Positions 29,613-39,463 of a DNA stretch of 64,000 nt are shown here, piece after piece (position 1 is the stretch's first letter; every line of letters begins with the position of its first letter). The DNA is from Sulfuricella denitrificans (lineage in GTDB: Bacteria; Pseudomonadota; Gammaproteobacteria; Burkholderiales; Sulfuricellaceae). The notes under the pieces are model-generated. The model had not been told where the DNA came from. It ran no database searches and saw nothing but the letters and a program-made list of their open reading frames with translations. Where the stretch lies: contig NSJJ01000017.1 of the NCBI GenBank assembly GCA_002632355.1, forward strand, positions 1 through 64,000, written 5' to 3'. The position numbers and the translations under genes were made by a program.

Positions 29613-31016
29613 TTACCAGATATAGAACAGAAATGCCCACGGAGTAATCACACCCGCAATCGCCATGGCGACCCCGGCCCCCGCCAGCCAGCGCAGTGAA
29701 TCCGAAGGTGCATGACGCAGCATGCCAAATGCCAGCGCCCAGCTCCACAAGGCGGCCAACCCGAGCAGCGCCGCCCGCATCTGTCCAAGCCAGGGGATGT
29801 GGATACCTTCGGCGGCAAGATGGGAAACCGTCATCGCCGAGAGCCCCAGGAATACGCCGACTCCGCCCAGGGGGATGAGGCTGTAAGCAAGACGGCGCGC
29901 ATTATTGACGGCATCGCCCGGCAGGATGGTACCGGCCACCCTGAGCCAGCCCCAGACCCACCCTCCGACGAGTAAAGCCGTGGCGCCGATATAGGAGAGG
30001 ATGCCCAATCCGTCCAGCCAGGTAAAAACGTCGTTGGTCTGGGGGTAATGGGTAAGCAGCCACCACGGCGCGTTGTCCTGCAGCAAGGCAAAGGAATCCC
30101 GATCGACCAGCCATTCGGCGGCCCAGGTTTTTGCCGCCACGAACCACGGCGAGGCCGACCACTGAAAAGCCCCCACCGCCACGCCAATGATGCCAAATAT
30201 CAGCAACCGCACTTCCCACGGGCGGACATCCTGTGGCGACAGGCGAACCACTTCCTGCCCTGGCATCCGCGCAGACAGGCTTACCGCACCACGATGGCCG
30301 CTGCATCGCCCGCACATGTGGCACTCCGATGCGCCCTTCATGCGACGGATATCCACCAGGGGGGCGCACTCGACAGGCACAGGATGGATTTTGATCATGC
30401 CCGGCTGAATCCTGTCATTCCAGCGTTCCCTGTCGACGCTGAAGTGCAGCGGGGCCAGCCGCGCCAGAAGTCCGAACACGCCCGTTACCGGGCAAAGATG
30501 ACGACACCACACCCGTTTGCCTTTTCCGTATACCAGACCGATGGCGATGGCAGCCACAGTGGATCCCCCCAGAACCAGCAGGGCGGCCTTGGGATATTCG
30601 TACACGCTGACCAGTTGACCGTACACGGTAGTCAGGATGAATGCCACAAACGGCCATCCTCCCCATTTCATCCAGCGCGGCACGGAACGGCCAAGGCCAT
30701 AACGGCTGACGAACTCGGTCAATGCACCTTCGGGGCAGAACACTCCGCACCAGACCCGCCCCATCAGCATCACGGAGAGAATCACGAACGGCCACCAGAC
30801 ACCCCAGAACAGAAACTGTGCGAACAGGGTGAAATGCTCGAGCATGCGCGCTTCCGGAGAAGGCAGGGAAAGAAATGCGGGAACCGTCACCAGCACCAGG
30901 TAGAACACCACCACCGCCCACTGCACCCCGATGATGAGGCAGCGCTTGCGACGCATGGTTTCCCCGATGCGGGACAATAATGGCGGTTGAAGCAGCAGGG
31001 AGGATTCAATTTTCAT
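29613..31016 (-). CDS. ftrD: FtrD-like membrane 4Fe-4S ferredoxin of ferrous iron uptake system
   Basis: CGVFCPEGALTE, CRHLCPVTGVFG, CHMCGRCSGHRG; position in ftr locus. Confidence 0.8.
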   Translation of the reverse strand: MKIESSLLLQPPLLSRIGETMRRKRCLIIGVQWAVVVFYLVLVTVPAFLSLPSPEARMLEHFTLFAQFLFWGVWWPFVILSVMLMGRVWCGVFCPEGALTEFVSRYGLGRSVPRWMKWGGWPFVAFILTTVYGQLVSVYEYPKAALLVLGGSTVAAIAIGLVYGKGKRVWCRHLCPVTGVFGLLARLAPLHFSVDRERWNDRIQPGMIKIHPVPVECAPLVDIRRMKGASECHMCGRCSGHRGAVSLSARMPGQEVVRLSPQDVRPWEVRLLIFGIIGVAVGAFQWSASPWFVAAKTWAAEWLVDRDSFALLQDNAPWWLLTHYPQTNDVFTWLDGLGILSYIGATALLVGGWVWGWLRVAGTILPGDAVNNARRLAYSLIPLGGVGVFLGLSAMTVSHLAAEGIHIPWLGQMRAALLGLAALWSWALAFGMLRHAPSDSLRWLAGAGVAMAIAGVITPWAFLFYIW

Positions 31017-31027
31017 TACTATTATCT

Positions 31028-31558
31028 TTAACGTTCGGTTTCAAAACGGAATGGCGCGAGCATCTGGCGTGCACCGCTTTCCAGCAATACGGTGGCCTGC
31101 CACGTCATGCGCCCGCTGGTGCAGATCGGGAGGCTGGTTTGCGCGCTGTAAATACCCTTCCCGGAGGGTGTCAGGAAGGCACGATTGAACGCCATGGGAA
31201 AACTCACCCCGGAAAAATCCACTTCCAGCGGGCGTGCACTGCTCCCCGAGATGTGGACTTCCAGTTTGAGTGGGGACAACAGCGGCACCGGTCTGGGGCC
31301 CAGAACAAACTCGATGCGACCGCCATCAGGCAGTGTCAGAGCGCATGTTTCTCGGCTCAGGCTGCAAGACGCATCCATTGACAGCACAGTCGGGCCATGC
31401 GGCACGAAAAAAAGGGCTTTTGCAAGCACCGCCAGTGCCAGTACGGCCGCCAGCACCCCCACCAGTCCACACAGCAGACAAAGACCGGATTCGGGTGAAT
31501 TTGTCTCAGACTCGATGACTCCGGTGTATGCCTGCGGCTGCCGGATCGCCAACATCAT
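31028..31558 (-). CDS. Membrane-anchored hypothetical protein within ftr locus
   Basis: Single TM near N-terminus followed by periplasmic domain; overlaps ftrC by 4 bp. Confidence 0.65.
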   Translation of the reverse strand: MMLAIRQPQAYTGVIESETNSPESGLCLLCGLVGVLAAVLALAVLAKALFFVPHGPTVLSMDASCSLSRETCALTLPDGGRIEFVLGPRPVPLLSPLKLEVHISGSSARPLEVDFSGVSFPMAFNRAFLTPSGKGIYSAQTSLPICTSGRMTWQATVLLESGARQMLAPFRFETER

Positions 31559-32370
31559 TTATGCTGCTTCCGCAAGCGAGGCCAAAGCACCACCAGCGCC
31601 CAGTACGTGCCATACACCAGAACCAGCATCAATGCGGGATGGGCGCGATAACCGGTGAGCGCGGCTACCAGACTGCCACTGGTGGTGACATCGTCGAGCA
31701 GGAAGGATGAATCCCAGACCGGATCGGCCAGTGCGGGTAGCCAGCCGTATCCGATCATTCTTTCGGCGCCGCCCACCAGCATGCCAGCGGCAAGCAACAG
31801 AAGTGCCGTCTCGCTGACGCGGAAAAATACCTTCCAGGATAAAAATCGCCCTCCCCGCACCAGAATCCAGAAAGTGGCGAGCGCCAGTGCAAAACCCGAT
31901 GCCGCCGCCATGAGGAATTGCGCAAAGGCCATGCCGTGCTGTTCAGCTCCGTTGCCATAGAGAAAGATCACGGTTTCCGCACTTTCGCGACCGACTGCAA
32001 GCGCGGCGATGACCGCCACGCCCATCCAGTTGGCCGTGTCTGCGGCCTGAGTCAGGCCTGATTCAAGATCGCTTTTCAGGGAACGTCCATGTTTGCGCAT
32101 CCAGAACACCATTTGCGTAATCAGCCCGGCTGCGATAAACATCATGGCAAGCTGGAAATAATCCAGCATTTCGCCATCGAGGGTGGCATACACGCCCATC
32201 ATGGCCAGCGCAAGCAGCCCGGCCAGCGCCAGTCCGGCGGCTACACCCCCCCACAGATAGCGCATGCCGCGAGTACCTTCCGGGTGAGCCTTGAGCCAGG
32301 CATAGAGAATGCCCACCACCAGGATGCCTTCAACGCTTTCGCGCCAGACGATAAACAAGGTATTCCCCAC
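31555..32370 (-). CDS. ftrC: FTR1-family iron permease (FtrC-like)
   Basis: IVWRESVEGILVVGILYAWLK (RExxE), VGRESAETVIFLYG. Confidence 0.92.
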   Translation of the reverse strand: MGNTLFIVWRESVEGILVVGILYAWLKAHPEGTRGMRYLWGGVAAGLALAGLLALAMMGVYATLDGEMLDYFQLAMMFIAAGLITQMVFWMRKHGRSLKSDLESGLTQAADTANWMGVAVIAALAVGRESAETVIFLYGNGAEQHGMAFAQFLMAAASGFALALATFWILVRGGRFLSWKVFFRVSETALLLLAAGMLVGGAERMIGYGWLPALADPVWDSSFLLDDVTTSGSLVAALTGYRAHPALMLVLVYGTYWALVVLWPRLRKQHK

Positions 32371-32379
32371 GACATTCTC

Positions 32380-32712
32380 CTATTTGACGACAATCTGGCC
32401 CTTGGCCGTGTCCGGATGAAATTCACCGATGAATCGGTACACGCCGGGTTTGAGCGGCGCGAAGACAAGCGAGCGCGTCACGCCCGGGCCAAGTACCGTT
32501 TCCTTGCGCAATTCGAGGCTCTCGAATTCTTCAGGACCAGGCCCTTTGTTGGTCATCACAATCTTGAAGCGCTGGCCAGCCGGAACTTCAATAGTTTCCG
32601 GCTGGAAGCGCCCGTTCGCGGCGGTCAAAGCGTAACTCGGCATTTCCTGTGCATAGGACGGATTAAGCATCAAGGCCAAAGCGATCAATAAAAAAGTCCG
32701 TTTCATTTCCAT
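32380..32712 (-). CDS. ftrB: Periplasmic cupredoxin-like FtrB
   Basis: FQPETIEVPAGQRFKIVMTNKGPGPEEFES; GVYRFIGEFHPDTAKG. Confidence 0.85.
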   Translation of the reverse strand: MEMKRTFLLIALALMLNPSYAQEMPSYALTAANGRFQPETIEVPAGQRFKIVMTNKGPGPEEFESLELRKETVLGPGVTRSLVFAPLKPGVYRFIGEFHPDTAKGQIVVK

Positions 32713-32715
32713 CTC

Positions 32716-34233
32716 CTAGAACATCAACTGTGCGCGAGCGCCAAGAATCTTCACATCCGGGGCATCGCCATTGCCTGCCGGATGCAGGATGTACTGGAAA
32801 TCAGGTGTGACTTCGAATTGCTTGTTAAGACGATGGCGATAGTAAATTTCCATCACTTTCTCCGATCCACTGGCATGAAACCCGAAATCCGGTTTCCCAT
32901 CGCCATCGGCATCCACGCTTGAAGAATCTCGGCTGAAACCTGCACTGACCTTGTTCATCCCGAAAGCCATTCCGAGTGCATCTCCCCCACGGCTCCAGTA
33001 ACTGCCACCGAACTCCGCACCCATGCTTACGGTCTGATCGAATGGCTGCCCTTCTCCCCAGCCCTTGCCATACCGGCCAAACAAGGTGACGTAATCATCC
33101 AGGCGCTGATCAAAATTGAATCCGATCCCGCGATGGACAACGGTCTCTCTGTTATAAGTGGGTGCCTGGCCGTTATGCCAGGCATAAACGCGGTAATTGC
33201 CAGCCAGCCCTGAGAACAGCACTTGTCTGGTTTCCGCCTGAGCAATGATGAACGGCGAGGTGAAAGCCTGGCTGAAATTGGCGCCATGACCTGAGCCAAA
33301 CACCCCAAGTGACAGGCGATAATTTTCCGGCTTGCTCTTCTCGTTGAGATAGGACAGGCGCACACCGGGCGTAAAACCATAAGCATCTGCCCCCACGTTG
33401 GCAGCCATGGGATTGTCCAGCAGCGCGTTATGCACAAAAATACTGGAGAGAAATTGGCGTCCTTCATCGTTGGCAGCAGCGTTCTGATCGAAAAATCCGA
33501 ACGGATCCATCTTGCCGAAGTTTATGGTCAGCGTTTCCCGCGACCGCGGCTTGAAGCCGCCGATAGGCAAAGGAATATCGGCCTGGTACCAGGCCTGGGC
33601 CAGCATCACGGCAGTCGTGTCGGCGAGGTCGGCGGTACCGAGCTGAAAAGCGGTGGCGTTCGGGCCGGAAAAGGCGGTCAGGGCATCGCTTGCGCCTTTT
33701 CCCTGACCGATACGGAAATGGCCGAACAACATCCCGGTGGCATCCCCCATGGTGCCTGCCGGCGTGCTCACCGTAATATCTGTGCGATAGTTGAGGTGGA
33801 TGTCCTTGTTGTCGGTGCCGCTGGTTTTTTGCGCGACTGTGGTGAAACTGGCGCCCGCATGGATGCCATCCAGAGACTCGATCACTTTGGATGATTTCTG
33901 CATTTCCAGCCCCTGATATTCAGCTGCTTTCAGACGGGCGGTCAATTCCGGTTCGTTCTCGCTGACGTTCTCGCTCGCCAGACTTTTCTCGATACGGATG
34001 TTGTAATCCTCCAGTGCCTGCACTCGCGGTGCCAGTGGCTCATTCCGGACTTGCAGTTTTTTTTCAAGGTCCGCGTTGTTCTTTTCCAGTTTTTCCAGAC
34101 GCGCCGAAAGACGTTTCATCTCCTTAAGCAGCTCCTCCTGGGAAGCTTCTCCACCGTGGGCAGGCAGGGTCGCACACATGACTGCAGCCGCCATGGCAAT
34201 GGTTTTTATTTTAAATTGGGCATTCCTCGCCAT
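32716..34233 (-). CDS. Outer-membrane porin-like protein (coiled-coil N-term, carbohydrate-selective porin/OprB-like barrel)
   Basis: Signal peptide, KRLSARLEKLEKNNADLEKKL coiled coil, barrel-like repeats ending with F (VKILGARAQLMF). Confidence 0.7.
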   Translation of the reverse strand: MARNAQFKIKTIAMAAAVMCATLPAHGGEASQEELLKEMKRLSARLEKLEKNNADLEKKLQVRNEPLAPRVQALEDYNIRIEKSLASENVSENEPELTARLKAAEYQGLEMQKSSKVIESLDGIHAGASFTTVAQKTSGTDNKDIHLNYRTDITVSTPAGTMGDATGMLFGHFRIGQGKGASDALTAFSGPNATAFQLGTADLADTTAVMLAQAWYQADIPLPIGGFKPRSRETLTINFGKMDPFGFFDQNAAANDEGRQFLSSIFVHNALLDNPMAANVGADAYGFTPGVRLSYLNEKSKPENYRLSLGVFGSGHGANFSQAFTSPFIIAQAETRQVLFSGLAGNYRVYAWHNGQAPTYNRETVVHRGIGFNFDQRLDDYVTLFGRYGKGWGEGQPFDQTVSMGAEFGGSYWSRGGDALGMAFGMNKVSAGFSRDSSSVDADGDGKPDFGFHASGSEKVMEIYYRHRLNKQFEVTPDFQYILHPAGNGDAPDVKILGARAQLMF

Positions 34234-34235
34234 CT

Positions 34236-34787
34236 TTAGTAACCCCCTTTCTTGCCGATCCCGACGTAGGTGAATTCATATTCCACGTCGAACGGTTTGA
34301 ACCAGGGGCGAACGCCTGTCAAACGGTCTGTATGGCGGCCAAAATGAGCACGGGGATTGGCCGACGGCGGCATAATGGTATATTTAACGCGGTACTTTCC
34401 CGGACCCATAAGTTTGAGGTTGTCGCCATAGTGAGGCCCGTCGTTTGCGACCATAGGCATCATTTCGCCAGTGATTTTTTCCTGCCCGCCAACCTTGTTC
34501 AGTTCATACTTGATCATCAGATAAGGCACCCAGGCCCCCTCCTCGAAACCATTTGGATTGTTGGCCAGTGCATGAATATCCGCTTCGATGTGGACATCCG
34601 ATTCCTCGGCTTTTTTCATTACCCCTTCCGGTTCCATGGCGACCGGTTGCAGATAAACTGCGGCGATTTCCATCCCGCCACGCTGCTGCGGCGTGCCGAT
34701 GGGGTATTCGACAGCGTTTGCGGTAACGGAACTAATTGCTAAAAGGCTTGCGCCTGCAAATGAACAAAGCTGTTTTGAAATTTTCAT
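34236..34787 (-). CDS. ftrA: P19/Tp34-type periplasmic iron-binding protein (FtrA-like)
   Basis: EYPIGTPQQRGGMEIAAVYLQPVAMEP; ESDVHIEADIHAL; MPMVANDGPHYGDNLKL. Confidence 0.92.
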   Translation of the reverse strand: MKISKQLCSFAGASLLAISSVTANAVEYPIGTPQQRGGMEIAAVYLQPVAMEPEGVMKKAEESDVHIEADIHALANNPNGFEEGAWVPYLMIKYELNKVGGQEKITGEMMPMVANDGPHYGDNLKLMGPGKYRVKYTIMPPSANPRAHFGRHTDRLTGVRPWFKPFDVEYEFTYVGIGKKGGY

Positions 34788-34803
34788 TTTTTCCTCAAAA
34801 ATA

Positions 34804-34823
34804 GTTAATAAGAATCGTTACTG
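34804..34823. promoter_or_regulatory. Candidate Fur box upstream of ftrA
   Basis: GTTAATAAGAATCGTTACTG, resembles GATAATGATAATCATTATC. Confidence 0.55.
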
Positions 34824-34839
34824 TTTATTTGCAAATTTT

Positions 34840-35031
34840 TTAACCCGGAGCGGTTTGCCGCAGCATGGACCACACACCATCAGTGAGGTCATCCAGTTCA
34901 AGAAGGCCTTGCTCGAACATATTTCTCAGGTTTGTACCACGCCACTCGACCAGCACTTCCCTTCTGTCACAGTTCCACACACGCAAAATGGGCTCACATC
35001 TTTCGAGCCATGCATCGATAAGAATGGTCAT
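34840..35031 (-). CDS. 63-aa hypothetical protein downstream of a Fur-box-like sequence
   Basis: MTILIDAWLERCEPILRVWNCDRREVLVEWRGTNLRNMFEQGLLELDDLTDGVWSMLRQTAPG; RBS-like sequence upstream of 35031. Confidence 0.5.
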   Translation of the reverse strand: MTILIDAWLERCEPILRVWNCDRREVLVEWRGTNLRNMFEQGLLELDDLTDGVWSMLRQTAPG

Positions 35032-35080
35032 ACCTGTCTCCTTAACATTCATGAAAAAATCTATTGTGGCCAACTTTAAT

Positions 35081-35103
35081 TGATAATGAGAATCGTTGTC
35101 AAC
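35081..35103. promoter_or_regulatory. Candidate Fur box
   Basis: TGATAATGAGAATCGTTGTCAAC, close to Fur consensus. Confidence 0.65.
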
Positions 35104-35191
35104 AACAGATTCGCATTTTAAGTGCAAGCATGCTTGTCACGAAGCAGGATTTGGTCGCAGAATTCATCTACGACTTTCCTTGGAAAATGCC

Positions 35192-37987
35192 ATGACCGAC
35201 AGCAAAAAGTTTATTTACGCCTTCGAAGAGGGTGACGGTAAAAACAAGATGCTGCTGGGTGGCAAAGGCGCCAATCTGTGCGAAATGACGCAGATCGGGC
35301 TGAACGTGCCACCGGGCTTTGTCATCAGCACCGATGCCTGTCTTGCCTATCTGGAAAAGAACCAGCTGCCGGAGGGCCTGATGGATGGCATCAGGGCCCG
35401 CATGGCAGCGCTGGAACAGAAAACCGGCAAAAGGTTTGGCAGCAGCGACAATCCCCTGCTGGTGTCGGTACGCTCCGGCTCGGCCATGTCCATGCCAGGC
35501 ATGATGGACACCATCCTCAATCTCGGCCTGAATGAAACTTCACTGCAGGGGTTGATCAGGCAGACCGGCAACGAACGCTTTGCTTGGGATGCCTACCGCC
35601 GATTCATCCAGCTCTTCGGCAAGATCGCGCTGGGCATCGGCGACGAACATTTCGACCAGACCATGGCAGCCATCAAGCGCAAATATGGCGCACCGCTGGA
35701 TGTCGATCTCGGCGCGGAGCATCTGAAGGAGCTTGCAACCGAATTTCTCGCCATTGTCGAGCGCCACAGCGGCAAGCCCTTTCCGCAGGATCCGCTGGAA
35801 CAACTGGAAATCTCCGTGGGTGCGGTATTCCGTTCCTGGATGGGAAAACGCGCAGTGGATTACCGCAAGCAGTTCAGGATCACCAAGGAGCAGGCCAACG
35901 GAACCGCAGTCAACATCTGCACCATGGTGTTCGGCAACATGGGCAACGATTCCGCCACCGGTGTGGGCTTCACCCGCAACCCCGGCACCGGCGAGAACGT
36001 GATCTATGGCGAATACCTCACCAATGCCCAGGGCGAGGACGTGGTGGCCGGCATCCGCACCCCCAGGGCCATTGCCGAGATGGAACAGGAGATGCCTGAG
36101 ATTTATCGCCAGTTGCTGGAGTTGCACAACCGGCTGGAGTCGCATTACAAGGAAGTGCAGGATTTCGAATTTACCATCGAGAAAAGCGTGCTCTACTGCC
36201 TGCAGACCCGCAACGGCAAGATGAACGCCCGCGCCATGGTGCGCACCTCGGTGGAAATGTTCGAGGAAGGCCTGATCAGCAAGGAGCACGCCCTGCTGCG
36301 CGTCGAGCCCGCCGTGCTGGAGCAGTTGCTGGTGCCGCAACTGTCACCCAGCTTCAAGGGAAAATCCCTGGCTCAGGGTCTGCCCGCCTCCCCCGGCGCG
36401 GCTTCAGGCAAGATCGTGTTCGATGCCGATACGGCTGAAATCCGCGGCCGGGCCGGCGAGAAAATCATCCTGGTGCGCGAGGAAACCAAGCCGGAAGACA
36501 TTCACGGTTTCTTCCAGGCCCAGGGCATCCTCACCAGCCGCGGCGGCAAGACCTCGCACGCTGCCGTGGTGGCGCGCGGCATGGGCAAGCCCTGCGTTTC
36601 CGGTTGCGAGCAGATCGTGATCAACGACCAGTTGCGCAGCGCAGTCATCGGCGACACCACCCTGCACGAGGGCGATGTCATCACCATCAACGGCGGCACC
36701 GGCCACGTCTATGCGGGCGAAATTCCCACCGTGGAAGCCGAGTTCTCGCCAGAAATGGGTGTACTGCTGGGCTGGGCGGATGAAGTGGCGCGGCTGAAAG
36801 TCATGGCCAATGCCGACACGCCGGAATCCGCCGCCAGGGCGCGTGAATTCGGCGCCAAGGGCATCGGCCTGTGCCGCACCGAACGCATGTTCAACGGCAC
36901 CGACCGCCTGCCCATCGTGCAGGAAATGATCCTGGCCGAAACGCCGGAGCAGCGCCAGTCTGCACTCGACCGCCTGCTGCCGATCCAGCGCTCCGACTTC
37001 ACCGGCATTTTCAAGGCCATGAAGGGGCTGCCAGTCACCATCCGCCTGCTCGACCCGCCGATGCACGAGTTCCTGCCCACTGCCGCGCAGCTCGAACTGG
37101 AAATCGCCCACCTGCACCAGCTGAGCGACACCATCAACGGGCTGGAAGACCTTCCTGGCACGCTGAAATTACTTAATCCCAAACTCTACCAGCAATATGC
37201 CGACGGCCTCACCAAACTGATGGGCGGCCTGACCACGTTCAAGGCTTCGCATCTGGAAGATGACGTGATCAGCAAGAAGGAAACCATCCTGAAAAAAGTC
37301 CGCTCCCTGGCGGAAGTCAATCCCATGCTGGGCCACCGCGGCGTGCGCCTTGGGATCACTTACCCCGAAATCTACTCCATGCAGATCCAGGCGATTCTCG
37401 AAGCGGCGGCCCTGTGCGCGCGGGAAGGCATCGAGATCTATCCCGAAATCATGGTGCCGCAGGTCGCCACGGTGGAGGAGCTGACGCGCATCCACAGCTA
37501 TGTCGAGCGCATCCACAAGCTGGTGGAGCTGACCCACGGCATCAACGTGAAATTCAAGTTTGGCTCGATGATGGAAGTGGTGCGCGGCTGCCTGCGCGCA
37601 GGGCGCATGGCGGAGACCGCCGAATTCTTCTCCTTCGGCACCAACGACCTGACCCAGGCCACCTTCTCCTTTAGTCGCGAGGATGCGGAAAACAAATTTT
37701 TACCCGCCTACAACGAAACCGGGATCCTGCAGGATAACCCGTTCGAGGTGCTGGACATCAAGGGCGTGGGGCAACTGATGAAAATGGCGGTGGACAACGG
37801 GCGCAAAACCCGCCCCGAGCTGAAGGTCGGCATTTGTGGCGAGCATGGCGGCCACCCCGGCTCAATCCATTTCTGTCACCACATTGGACTGAGCTATGTG
37901 TCCTGCTCCGGCCCGCGTGTGCCAATCGCTCGACTGGCTGCAGCACAGGCCAAACTTCAGGAAGCGCAATATAAGATTCCAGAGTGA
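35192..37987 (+). CDS. ppdK: Pyruvate, phosphate dikinase
   Basis: LLGGKGANLCEMTQIGLNVPPGFVIST; LTSRGGKTSHAAVVARGMGKPCV; start taken at ATG 35192. Confidence 0.95.
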   Translation: MTDSKKFIYAFEEGDGKNKMLLGGKGANLCEMTQIGLNVPPGFVISTDACLAYLEKNQLPEGLMDGIRARMAALEQKTGKRFGSSDNPLLVSVRSGSAMSMPGMMDTILNLGLNETSLQGLIRQTGNERFAWDAYRRFIQLFGKIALGIGDEHFDQTMAAIKRKYGAPLDVDLGAEHLKELATEFLAIVERHSGKPFPQDPLEQLEISVGAVFRSWMGKRAVDYRKQFRITKEQANGTAVNICTMVFGNMGNDSATGVGFTRNPGTGENVIYGEYLTNAQGEDVVAGIRTPRAIAEMEQEMPEIYRQLLELHNRLESHYKEVQDFEFTIEKSVLYCLQTRNGKMNARAMVRTSVEMFEEGLISKEHALLRVEPAVLEQLLVPQLSPSFKGKSLAQGLPASPGAASGKIVFDADTAEIRGRAGEKIILVREETKPEDIHGFFQAQGILTSRGGKTSHAAVVARGMGKPCVSGCEQIVINDQLRSAVIGDTTLHEGDVITINGGTGHVYAGEIPTVEAEFSPEMGVLLGWADEVARLKVMANADTPESAARAREFGAKGIGLCRTERMFNGTDRLPIVQEMILAETPEQRQSALDRLLPIQRSDFTGIFKAMKGLPVTIRLLDPPMHEFLPTAAQLELEIAHLHQLSDTINGLEDLPGTLKLLNPKLYQQYADGLTKLMGGLTTFKASHLEDDVISKKETILKKVRSLAEVNPMLGHRGVRLGITYPEIYSMQIQAILEAAALCAREGIEIYPEIMVPQVATVEELTRIHSYVERIHKLVELTHGINVKFKFGSMMEVVRGCLRAGRMAETAEFFSFGTNDLTQATFSFSREDAENKFLPAYNETGILQDNPFEVLDIKGVGQLMKMAVDNGRKTRPELKVGICGEHGGHPGSIHFCHHIGLSYVSCSGPRVPIARLAAAQAKLQEAQYKIPE

Positions 37988-38149
37988 TTTACGCACGGAT
38001 TGCTTACGCATGGGCAATCCGGGCAGCTCTTCAAATAGATGGCAACCTCAGCAGGTGCTTATCTGTCATAAACGGGGCACAAATACTGGCTAAAGAAAAG
38101 CTCCCGCGCAGATGGCCAGGAAAGTGGGAACACTATCAGCAGTTCCTAC

Positions 38150-39397
38150 CTACCGGTAAACAGAAAATTTCCGGGTCAAGGCTAGAACCTTGGTGCGAAC
38201 CTCCGCGATCAGGTCTTCATCACCGGGATGATCCAGCACATCCGCGATCAGATTACCGACCAGGCGGGATTCTTCTTCCTTGAAGCCCCGCGTGGTCATG
38301 GCGGGCGTACCGAGACGGATGCCGGAGGTAACGAAGGGCTTTTCCGGATCGCTGGGGATGGCATTTTTATTGACCGTGATGTGCGCCAGCCCCAGCAGTC
38401 GTTCAGCTTCCTTGCCCGTGAGGCGCTTGGCACGCAGGTCCACCAGCATGACGTGGCTCTCGGTGCGACCGGAGACAATACGTAGGCCACGCTCGATCAA
38501 GGTCTGGGCCAGCACAGTGGCGTTCTTCACCACCTGCTGCTGGTAAACCTTGAATTCGGGCGTCATGGCTTCCTTGAAGGCGACCGCCTTGCCGGCGATC
38601 ACGTGCATCAAGGGGCCGCCCTGGATGCCGGGAAATATCGCGGAGTTGATGGCTTTCTCATGTTCGGCACGCATCAGGATGACGCCGCCACGCGGGCCGC
38701 GCAGACTCTTGTGAGTCGTGGTGGTGACGAAATCGGCATGCGGCACGGGGTTGGAATAGACGCCGGCGGCAATTAGCCCGGCGTAGTGCGCCATGTCCAC
38801 CATGAAATACGCGCCGACCTCTTTCGCCACGCGCGCGATGCGCTCGAAGTCGATACGCAACGCGAAAGCCGAAGCACCGGCAATGATGAGCTTGGGCTTG
38901 CTCTCGCGGGCCTTGCTTTCGAGGGCTGCGTAGTCGATGTCTTCCTGTGCGTTGAGACCGTAGCTCACCACATTGAACCACTTGCCGCTCATGTTTAACG
39001 CCATGCCGTGAGTCAGGTGACCACCTTCGGCGAGGCTCATGCCCATAATGGTGTCGCCAGGCTTGAGCACGGCGAAGAATACGCCCTGGTTGGCCTGTGA
39101 ACCGGAATTGGGTTGCACGTTGGCGGCTTCCGCACCATAGAGTTGCTTGATGCGGTCGATGGCGAGCTGCTCGACAATATCGACGTATTCGCAGCCGCCG
39201 TAGTAGCGCTTGCCGGGATAACCTTCTGCGTACTTGTTGGTAAGCTGCGAACCTTGCACGGCCATCACGGCCGGCGAGGTGTAGTTTTCGGAGGCGATCA
39301 GCTCGATGTGGTCTTCCTGCCTCCGGTTTTCCTTTTCGATGGCGGCGAAGATTTCGGGGTCGATCTGGTCAACGGCGTAGCTGGCGCGTTCAAACAT
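38150..39397 (-). CDS. glyA: Serine hydroxymethyltransferase
   Basis: [55 protein letters not shown]. Confidence 0.96.
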   Translation of the reverse strand: MFERASYAVDQIDPEIFAAIEKENRRQEDHIELIASENYTSPAVMAVQGSQLTNKYAEGYPGKRYYGGCEYVDIVEQLAIDRIKQLYGAEAANVQPNSGSQANQGVFFAVLKPGDTIMGMSLAEGGHLTHGMALNMSGKWFNVVSYGLNAQEDIDYAALESKARESKPKLIIAGASAFALRIDFERIARVAKEVGAYFMVDMAHYAGLIAAGVYSNPVPHADFVTTTTHKSLRGPRGGVILMRAEHEKAINSAIFPGIQGGPLMHVIAGKAVAFKEAMTPEFKVYQQQVVKNATVLAQTLIERGLRIVSGRTESHVMLVDLRAKRLTGKEAERLLGLAHITVNKNAIPSDPEKPFVTSGIRLGTPAMTTRGFKEEESRLVGNLIADVLDHPGDEDLIAEVRTKVLALTRKFSVYR

Positions 39398-39463
39398 ATG
39401 GAGTCCTTGAATTGAAAAGTCCCGGCGCATGGCCGGAACTGTTGATGCCGGAAGTGAAGCAGA

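Noticed and set aside
28094-29647. 517-aa plus-strand ORF
   Set aside because: Antisense to gltX, which has full synthetase motifs.
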